From the NCBI GenBank assembly GCA_009103225.1, contig RHPI01003511.1:27370-52127 (forward strand): a stretch of 24,758 nt of DNA, given 5' to 3'. Position numbers and translations under genes: made by a program. The first letter of the stretch is position 1; each line of letters starts with the position of its first letter. A model generated the notes under the pieces. The model was not told the origin of the DNA. It saw nothing but the letters and a program-made list of their open reading frames with translations, and did no database searches. Of this stretch, positions 8,470 through 16,519 are shown one piece after another. Origin of the DNA: Chlorokybus atmophyticus. Lineage: Eukaryota > Streptophyta > Chlorokybophyceae > Chlorokybales > Chlorokybaceae.

Positions 8470-8905
8470 TCAACTAAACATGACAGTTACACTCGTTGCA
8501 GACAATGGTTGTTTACCAGATGAAGCATGTGAATGTCTCATCTTCCCAATTTGCCGGTATGCCTCAAGTGACGAGCCTTGAGACTTGGAGGCATACATGA
8601 ATGCTCTCTCTCCGAGCATGGCACGGCCTTTGCGACCGAAAATAGCGCTGTCAGACACAACCCCCAGTTGGTCGCCAACGCCCTGACACTAACGTTAGCG
8701 GTCCCGAGCCAAACAACTGCCCTGCATCACGTAATATTAGTTATATCGCAGCAGCCAAAATAGGCGTGCGACACACATACACACAGTGGTCAACTGTGTG
8801 TGAGTTTGTGCTTCGGCGTCAATCTTGCTGTTGTGGGCGGCGGCGGCAGCGGTGGCAGGGTTGAGCGGTGAGACACACACGCAAGCAACTCTCCTTCAGT
8901 CCACC
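8470..8905. other. Upstream region of the PLAC8 gene
   Basis: Base composition shifts toward higher GC from about 8480. A 62-residue minus-strand frame (8470-8658) is not recognised and is probably chance. A perfect 9-bp hairpin, ACACACAGT (8779-8787), 5-nt loop, ACTGTGTGT (8793-8801), lies about 105 bp before the start codon. The GGC-rich stretch near 8838-8860 is probably 5' untranslated sequence. No clear TATA box was identified. Confidence 0.4.
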
Positions 8906-9807
8906 ATGGCTGTCCCCGTCCAGCATGGCGTCTGGAGCACCGGCCTGTTCGGTTGCTTCAGCGACTGCAGCATCATGATGTACGGATGCTGCTGCACCGC
9001 CTGCGCATACGGAGACAACGCAGACAAAGTGCGGGGAGGAGGATGCTGCGGACCATGCTGCCTGTAAGGACACTCTCCCCAACTCCTTTGCCCACTCCTC
9101 CTTGTCCTGCCTGCCTGACTGTGTGCTCTCAATGTGTCATTGCTCCCCGTGCTCGCAAGTTGTTACGTAATGCGCTGAGCAATGGGCGCAACGGGGCTAT
9201 TCAGGCTGGGGGCTTGCTTGCATAGTTGAGCGTGAGAGTGTAATGTGAGTTGGGATGTGTCCAACTACTAGTTTACTGAAAGACTCCTGTCTGTTGTGGT
9301 TCAGGTACATGATCTTCCCTTGCTGCGCCATCTTGTGCTGCGCCCCTCAGGTGCGAGCGGAGCTGCGCGGCAAGTTCGGCCTCCAGGTACGTATTGACCT
9401 TGTGCTTGTGCTTGCGTGCGTGCATTGGTCAGCAACCCTGCAGCAACAACAACTGACCCTGTGACTGTGAACACAACAGCCCGAGCCCTGCGGTGATTGC
9501 TGCGTGCACTTCTTCTGCAGCGCGTGCGCCGTATGCCAGGAAGGACGTGAGCTCAAGGTATGGATTTTGTTGTGCTTACTGCTAGCCAATCCCTTTTACC
9601 CTTTTTGCGAGTGCCAAGTTGTAATGGCTTCACAAAACTGCATTCCTCCACATAGGATCAGTGAGTGAAGTTTCTCAATGTGGGTTTGTTGTTGTCAAAC
9701 AGAATCGTGGCGTGGTGAACTTCCAGCCTCAGAATGTGGTGGTGATGGCCGCCCCTCAGACCATGATCATGGCGGCTCAGCCCCAGAACTACCCTCCCCC
9801 CCACTAG
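8906..9807 (+). CDS. PLAC8/Cys-rich family protein, four exons
   Basis: The exons are 8906-9063, 9305-9386, 9480-9557 and 9703-9807, joined with GT-AG introns into 140 residues ending at TAG. The start CCACCATGG is a strong initiation context. The protein begins [18 protein letters not shown] and has the PLAC8 hallmarks: a GLF-C-F-D-C opening, a CCCTACAYG cluster, [19 protein letters not shown] (a Cys-rich hydrophobic segment), an LRGKFGL helix, then [22 protein letters not shown]. The last exon adds a Met/Ala/Gln/Pro tail. Plant PLAC8 proteins include cell-number regulators and cadmium-resistance (PCR) proteins, mostly at membranes; the substrate or role here is unknown. Each junction keeps the family motif unbroken, so the model is good. 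A TGTAA at 9978-9982 may be the polyadenylation signal. Confidence 0.88.
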
Positions 9808-11118
9808 ATATGTGTCGCCCGGTAATGGCGCTCCTGATTGGGAGCGCTGACTCAAGACGTGTACAACTAGAGGTAGCTATTGCACCACATTAGACCAAAG
9901 AAAAGTCGCTTCCCTGAAGGCGATGATTGGCCACATATTGAGCAGGTACATATGCACACTCGGAACCTGTACTTCTGTGTAACCATAAAACAAAAGGCTT
10001 GCTGCTTTGCATCTGCTCGCAACTGCTTGTACTGCTGGCCGGATTGGCAGTAGTGAGGACCAGAACGAGTTGTCTGCTAACCAAGCTGCACCAAAAGTGC
10101 CTATTACTGAAGCTCTGTGCTTGTTGAGCTAGCACTTCAGAAGACATAACGCGTTCCTCCCCTGCCTGCCCTCGCTGTCTGCTGTTCGCTGTAACTTGTG
10201 TGTGTTCGTGCATAGTGCGATACTGCAAGTATACTCCCTGATGATGAGACAACACGTGGCGCCGTATGTGCTGTCTTCCTTCTCTCTATTCTCTTACACA
10301 TGTGCACGAATGCTGTCCACCATTTGTTTAGCGATGACACAAGGCCATTTCGAGGTACTGATCACGTGCTGGTATTTCCTAATGAACCAATGTTCACCTG
10401 TGCAGCCGAGTCAGCATGGGCTGGTAGAATTTACATGTTGGAACATTGATTGGCAACACATGTCGTGCAGGTTACACGACATACATTGCAGGTTGCATGT
10501 ACATACAATGCGAAACGGCAATGTGTAGAAAGGTCTAAGACACTGCATCTGGCAACTGCAGGTTGTCGCTCCAATGTCGTTTGTTGTATTGTTACACATG
10601 GGATACCCCGTACACAAACCAGCAAGTCGTGACGTCCACATGTCACATGGGGCCACCTGCCAAACGCGTGACTGCATATGATGGGTAAGCTGGTATGATT
10701 GCGCATATACATTCACTACGCACTAGGATCGGTTTTATGCTGCACACTGTGCAGCAGGCACATGCATGAGAGTCTGCTGTGCTTGCAAGGACATATTATC
10801 CTGCATACTGCGCAGCGCGAGGAGAACCTGAAAGCTACCCAACTTAATAACATGCAACAGTTGCACAAGGCAGAGACGATAACAGCAACTTCCAAGCCAC
10901 ACAACAGATGGGGGCAGCTGTGCATGTCCCACCCGTAGTCAGTGCACCACTCTGTATGGTCACCGTGCAGTAGCAAACCAAAAAAACAAGCTGGAGGCGT
11001 GTCTATGTCACAGGGAGAAAGCTCACACGTGGTCGGCCTGGATGCCCTTCTGCCCGCAAACCGGGATATATACACCACCCTCTCACACTGGCTGTGAGTG
11101 GGAAGCAGGGACTTGACT
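9808..11118. other. Intergenic region between two gene 3' ends, no gene seen
   Basis: This stretch holds the 3' untranslated ends of the PLAC8 gene (+) and the dehydrogenase gene (-). TGTAA motifs are at 9978-9982 and 10190-10194. Short inverted repeats occur, for example ATGTCGTG (10460-10467) with CACGACAT (10475-10482), and GCTGCACA (10739-10746) with TGTGCAGC (10748-10755). None of the open frames resembles a protein. Confidence 0.5.
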
Positions 11119-13631
11119 TCACTTCTTCTCAGAGCGCAGGCTTGACTCGGTCGTGGGCGGGCCCTCATGGCCGGCAGGCTTGTCACCACCGCCGCCGCCG
11201 CCACTGGGCTTCTCGCCGGCGGGTGGCTCGCGAGTTGCTCCCGAGTGGGGCAGACCACGCTCCTTGGCGTACAGGTCGGGGCGCAGCACCACACGGAACT
11301 TGGCTTGGCTCTTGGAAACCTTTGCGATACCATCATTGACCTTGTCGAGTGGAATCTCCTCATCGATTACTGGCAGGATGTTGTGTTCCGCAGCGAACTT
11401 CAGCATGTCGCGGGTCTGCGTGTACATGCCACACGTTAATAAGCAATGGTAGCATTGACAGATGTGAAGCCTGCTCGTGCACACGCTCATGCCAAGGAAT
11501 CTATAGAAGGCGTATAGTGATGCACAACATGCACCTGTTTGCGGGATCCCACCCAGATGCCAATGATCTGGCGCTCATAGTAGCACATGTTGAACTCCGT
11601 CACATTGAAAGGCTCCTTCTTGCTGGAGATACCAATCTGAAGCAGGAAAGCAGCATTAGGGTTAGGGTTAGGGCCCTTAAATGCGCAGCTTGGCTGCTAT
11701 GCTTCACCATCTCTATGGAGTGACTATACTCGCGCATTAATGGCTTGCCTGGCAGAGCTTCCCACGAGGCTTGAGCATCCAGAGGAGCTCGTCGTAGTCG
11801 CGCCAGCGGGGGTTGCAGTCGGCGATGACATCAAAGCGCCACGAGGCTTCCTGAATGGCGTTCTTGTCGTGGGCGTCTATGATGTGGTCCGCCCCAAGCT
11901 TCTTTGCATCCTCCGCCTTGAACTCGGGATGGCCCGTGATCGCAGTCACTTCGTTTCCAAAAGCCTTTGCAAACTGCACTGCCAGATGACCCAAGCCGCC
12001 AATGCTTGAAACTGCAACCTTCAAGCCGCCCTGGCTGGCGTAGCGGGACAGTGGGTTGTATACTGTCACGCCAGCGCAAAGCAGCGGAGCCGCCTGAGAA
12101 CATGGAAGTGTCAGTGCAAACCCCTGCACTACGTGCATGTCGTGCAGACTGGCTGTTTGTTGCAAGCCCTGTTTGAGAGACTTCACCACATCTCACCAGT
12201 TGTACTCTATCCCTCTCCCTCTCTCATACAAGTATCTGCCTTTCCTCTCCCGTTCTCTTACACCCAACACCCAACGCCCTGTGTCTCTGCGAACCTGGCG
12301 GCTTGGAATTTTGTCAGGGATCTTGAAGGCGTAGTATGCAGGCGCCTGCAGCTGAGTCGAATAGCCACCGAAGGCCGGATCGTAGCTGCGAGACAAGTAT
12401 GCAACACATGAATGATGATGCTCGTTGGCCATCAGCAAGTATGATAGCTCGATTGGCCACGACTTACATCAGCTTCCAGCCTGGCTTGTTCTGCTCCAAC
12501 TCCACCTGCAGGGAGTCCACATTGAGTGCATAAACCGGCAAGGTGATGAGCATGCGGTACTACTACACAGCGCACATCCAAAGCGGGGCAGGACAGAACG
12601 TACGTTGATGCAAAGGTGGTCATTATCAGACTTGCAGTACTCGCAGTGGCCGCAGCAGTTGCGGTGTGGGCCAAAGCCAACACGCTCGCCAACTTGCCAC
12701 TCATCGCCCACAGCCTTGCCCTTCTCGCGTACAATCCCAAGAATCTGCAGGTATAGAAGTAGCCTCAGCTGAGCTGCACTCATCATACCAGTGATACCAC
12801 CCTGCAGTGAACAACAACAACAAGGTGTCACAACATGGTGGCTTTCCTACCTCGTGGCCAGGGACGATGGGCCAGATGTGAGGAACGGGCCAGTCCTCGT
12901 TGGCGAAATGGATATCAGTGTGGCAAATGCTGGAGTGAGTGACGTCGATGCGAAGGTCACCCTCGCCCAGCGGAGGGTGCTTGAACAGAATCTCTTTGAA
13001 AGGCAGTCTGGGCCCCTCTACACCAAAAGCTGCTGCATCTGCGTCCTCCTTCTTGACATAGATGATGTTCTTGGAGGGGTGCTCCTGCGTCATAGCCTAG
13101 TGTTAGTCTTGACTCGAGTGTGCTAGGGTTGCTTCAACAACAGTCAAGTGAAAAACGTTTCGAGTCTGCATCCAACCGTGTGTCATGCACAAACGAAGGA
13201 AACAGCCAGGCAGGCAGGCAGGCGCGCAAGAACATGAGCATGAGCTTTACCCACAACAACACTCGCGGGCATGCGAGCTCTAGTACCCATTTGGAGTTGA
13301 ATGCATGCTGACAGGCACATGCAAGAAGAGCAGTCCGTGCATGGCGTGAAACACAATGCATAGGTGACAGACCACGCGACCCAACCGGCAACTGTCACAG
13401 CTTGCAGTCGCTTACCACTGGGCCCTTCACAGCATCCTTTGCTTGGGACACAGTCGAGTAGACGGCCTCTGCGGCCTGCCTGATGGCGTCCATGGGGCGG
13501 CTGGGGAAGAACGGCAGGAAGCCGACGGTGCGGTCGTAGACGCTGGCGACGAGGGCGGCGGCGAACCAGGCCGGGAGAGCTACGCTGTAAAAGATCCACA
13601 AGCCAGCTATCTTAGCGAGGGTGGAAGGCAT
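11119..13631 (-). CDS. Zinc alcohol dehydrogenase, cinnamyl-alcohol-dehydrogenase type, membrane-anchored
   Basis: Eight exons on the minus strand (13631-13416, 13084-12851, 12744-12604, 12505-12468, 12385-12295, 12093-11749, 11636-11535, 11415-11119) join in frame to 487 residues. The family reduces aldehydes to alcohols, usually with NADPH. Catalytic zinc ligands are C126 (SICHTDIH), H149 (GHE) and C246 (PLLCAG). Structural zinc cysteines are 181, 184, 187 and 195 (C-x2-C-x2-C-x7-C). The cofactor loop is SIGGLGHLA, with Ser270 where the family usually has Gly. Exon 1 adds about 72 residues with one hydrophobic segment (about 11-31), predicted to anchor the enzyme in a membrane. An internal ATG (13091-13093) overlapping the exon 2 acceptor could start a soluble form. 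Intron 6 has a GC donor. The C-terminus carries a Gly/Pro-rich tail of about 50 residues. The substrate is unknown. Confidence 0.88.
11656..11673 (+). repeat. Interstitial telomere-like repeat (TTAGGG)x3 in an intron
   Basis: Three exact TTAGGG units lie in intron 6 of the dehydrogenase gene. On the gene's strand they read CCCTAACCCTAACCCTAA, about 20-37 nt upstream of the acceptor TGCTTCAG, so they supply CTAAC/CTAAT words in the usual branch-point window. Confidence 0.8.
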
Positions 13632-14177
13632 CCCAGTCGTCAGCAAGAGAGCCGGAGGGGATTGGATTTATGCCGTGCAGAGGAGGAGACAACGGCACCG
13701 CCATCACCGCCTGGGATGCGTGAAGGGACGTCAAGCTTGCGCCAGGCCTGATGCTGACATGACACTTGTGCCTACCGACGTCAGCCTGTCGCAATCGCAC
13801 ACAGCCTGCCACCAGCTGTGCGGAGGTGATGTCGCACAATGCACCAACCGGCGGTGCGCTCACAGCAACAGGCTCAAGTTACACATGCCCACGTGATAGC
13901 TGTTGCCTGAAAACTTTGTTACCTGTCAACACCCTGTCAGTTTGTGTCAGGTCCTACGCGAGCTGCAGCCTGTCTGCCTACAGCTGGTGTCTCTGTCAAA
14001 CACTGATACGACATGACACAATAAATGTGAAAGGCTTTCGAGTCAGAACGCCATCAGCTCGCAGCAACGGAAGGGAGCAATGAAAATGATGGCAGTCCTT
14101 CACGCAAGCAAAGCAAAGTTACAATGCACAAACGGAGCTCCACGGTGTTAGAACCAGTGCTGCTACAGCACAATCAA
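13632..14177. other. Intergenic region between dehydrogenase 5' end and TVP23 3' end
   Basis: This stretch contains the presumed dehydrogenase promoter and the TVP23 3' untranslated region. The plus-strand TTACA at 14119-14123 reads TGTAA on the minus strand, 55 nt after the TVP23 stop, and fits an algal polyadenylation signal. No convincing gene or TATA box was seen. Confidence 0.5.
14119..14123 (-). terminator. TGTAA polyadenylation signal of the TVP23 gene
   Basis: TGTAA on the minus strand, 55 nt downstream of the TGA, matches the polyadenylation motif typical of many green algae. The motif is short, so chance occurrence is possible. Confidence 0.45.
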
Positions 14178-15667
14178 TCATACACGGAACATGTTTTGTA
14201 GACTACTTTGCAAGGTGGAGCCTATAGCTTGATGTGCGAACTCTGATATCTTTTTCTTGGCATCTGCGAAGGGGCAAAATCATGGTATGAGGTTGGCATG
14301 AACGACTGGTACGCTTGTATGCCAGCATGGTCTCCCTTAGCTGATCAATCAACAAGTGAGAGATGCTCCCTCTGACCTTTTCTGCATTTGGTGTAGCCAA
14401 CAATGTTGCTGATACTCAGCACGAGCGCCACCGCCACGATCAAAAGGTAGTCAAAGTTGAACTTGATGATGCCAATGATACCGAGCGCCAACCAAGCCAG
14501 TGGCTGAGTAGACGAAGATTGAGAGGGGTTATGCTGTGCAGCATGCAACTACAGCCGCTTGATGTGGTTCAAACAAGGCTACTGGTTGCAATTTGGCACA
14601 TGAGTCCTGACGACCACGTTCACTCCCAGGTGCCAGCACTGCCAACACTGTAGCACGCTCACCAAAAACCAGCAAGCTACTCTCTGGATATGACGCTGGT
14701 CTCTACAATCCGTATGCAATCCACTGTGTGAGACTTACCGTGCCATACAATGTCCACCAGAACAACCACGAGTCCTTCTTGCTGATGCCAGCCATGCCCT
14801 GCAAACAGATACCTTGTTATGCTCAGCTGAGACCAAGTGCTTGATCTATGCAAGTTCGAAACCAATAAACTGTAAATTGACTTCTCTCAGTAACCAGCAG
14901 TACCGTCTGGTCCAATGCCTCAAACCGCCACTGTGACTCCCCATTTTCTCCAACCTCATTCCACCAGCGAAGGCCGACCATGATGCGGCCAGTAACATTT
15001 TTGACAGTCCAGAAATCGAACGCGAGCAGGAGTATGATAACTACAAAGTTGATGATGAATGAGGAGCTGAAGATGCCGCAGAAGATGTACACCAACACTG
15101 CTGCGACCTGTGTTGCACAGTGCCAGTAATTTATGTTTGTTACTTGATGAAGCGTTCCACCAAAAACCTAGTGACAGACTGGAAGCAACTATGCCACCAC
15201 ACTCGCCCAATTCGTGTGGAAGACCTAAGCGCACATGCAGAATGCAACATCCACCCACCCACCCCACCCTTACCCCAGAACAACACAGATACACGTGGAA
15301 CATGTGTCTGTGTTCTTGCTGCAAACAACTGCAGCATGTAGCGTGGGAACGAACCAAGATGGCACGCAGGAGTCACCACCAATGCGAACATTGCTGTAGC
15401 TACTGCAGAACAGATGTGCTAAATGTGACAGGACTATTCGTTCGTTGGCTCTTGCAATTGTAGGTGAGCAGCACAACCGACCAGGACAGTATACAATGCG
15501 ACACAGGAGAAGATGGTGTACTGAGGGCTGCTGCAAGTTATACATACACAACTGCCACCTTGATCTGAACCCAGCTCACTTGCCTTGAACAGGACGTGGA
15601 AAAACGCTGCCACAGGGTGCGAATACTTGACCACGGGCTGGTCTACAGCGGCGGGTTGCACGTCTGC
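14178..15667 (-). CDS. TVP23-family Golgi membrane protein (5' end unresolved)
   Basis: Five exons on the minus strand (15667-15580, 15100-14904, 14798-14739, 14503-14377, 14263-14178) join to 185 residues. The family (DUF846, yeast Tvp23, animal TVP23/FAM18) consists of small multi-spanning proteins of the Golgi and trans-Golgi that act in vesicle trafficking. Conserved blocks are HPVAAFFHVLFKA, DFWTVKNVTGRIMVGLRWWNEV, KKDSWLFWWTLYG, and the C-terminal GYTKCRKDAKKKISEFAHQ, closest in style to plant members. Four hydrophobic spans are visible. The first visible exon starts in phase 0 at Ala with no ATG, so a short upstream exon is missing. One candidate is the ATG at 16211-16213 followed at once by a GTCAGC donor, giving MADVQPA. 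The family call is secure; the start is not. Confidence 0.85.
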
Positions 15668-16519
15668 CTGAAAGGTGCAAATCTCTTTAGCGACTGCAGT
15701 GCACCTTGTAATTGAAAAGCTACTAAGGAATCGCCGTACTCTTAGTAAATTACCAAGAAATACAAAAACAGCGACCGAGCACGACACAACAATGTGCACA
15801 TTGTTGTGTCGCGCTCGTTCGCTGTGTCTGTATTTCTAACTCTTGTACAGTATATGTGACAGGAATTTGGGACTGTTGGTAGAGGATCCTACTTGAAATG
15901 TGAGTAAGAGTTCATGACCAGTAACTGGACAACACCTTGTACGCAGCAAGGCTACTGCACGGGCAGTGAAGCTGGTAAGGTCTACAAAGCACCAGCACAT
16001 ATAACAGCATGCTTCTTGCCCAGGTGCGTGCAATGCATGTACGTGTAATTGCAATGCGTCAGTGCCATACCATAGCAGAAATATTAGCTTAGTTGCTTGT
16101 CTTTCAGCTTGAATGACATGCTGACCAATGCATAGCACGATGCTCTTCCAATTCAGGAAGTTGTTTGACCAGCAGCTTGACCCATTGATAAAGCGCAGGC
16201 TCCATAGCTGACCATAACTGCTGGGGACCGCCCCCTCAATCTAGCTCTCAGACACTTTCAGACATCACAGCAGCAGCATCGCCAGGCACTTCTCGACCAG
16301 GCCTCCTCCCGCCACCACCGGCGCTACTACCTGCCAGCTTACTGCGACTGCACATGACAGTTGCAGCGTTGTTGTGCTGCAACGCGTCATAAACTGCCTT
16401 GAGAGCGTTGTTGATGGTGTTGCGGGTAGCGTTGTGCCAAACCCTGGCATGAAACCCTAAAAACTCTACCAGGCCATGCCGGACTAGCCCAGGCCGGGCT
16501 GTGCGGCGGCGTAGGCGAG
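15668..16519. other. Divergent upstream region between TVP23 and RED genes
   Basis: The TVP23 coding exons run leftward and RED starts rightward at 16520, so both promoters and the missing TVP23 first exon should lie here. The region holds the 82-bp imperfect palindrome at 15756-15837. The sequence becomes GC-rich toward RED. No TATA box was recognised. Confidence 0.5.
15756..15837. repeat. Large inverted repeat with zero loop
   Basis: The core CGACACAACAATGTG (15782-15796) is followed immediately by its exact reverse complement (15797-15811), a perfect 30-bp palindrome. The symmetry extends to 41-nt arms (15756-15796 and 15797-15837) with four mismatches per arm. A smaller pair, TACTAAG (15721-15727) and CTTAGTA (15741-15747), lies just outside. 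It sits upstream of the first visible TVP23 exon, in its presumed first intron or promoter. Confidence 0.9.

Noticed and set aside
8470-8658. 62-residue minus-strand frame
   Set aside because: Codon use looks plausible, but there is no family match, no continuation into other exons, and the length is within chance.
12793-12805. Possible 13-nt micro-exon (GGTGGTATCACTG) in dehydrogenase intron 2
   Set aside because: Thirteen bases would break the frame, whereas direct joining of GHE to ILGIVREKG keeps the frame and matches the family.
15574-15584. Alternative GC donor (AAG|GCAAGT) for the first visible TVP23 exon
   Set aside because: It puts the next exon in the wrong frame. The GTGAGC donor four bases further on restores FKATVLVYIF, matching the family length.
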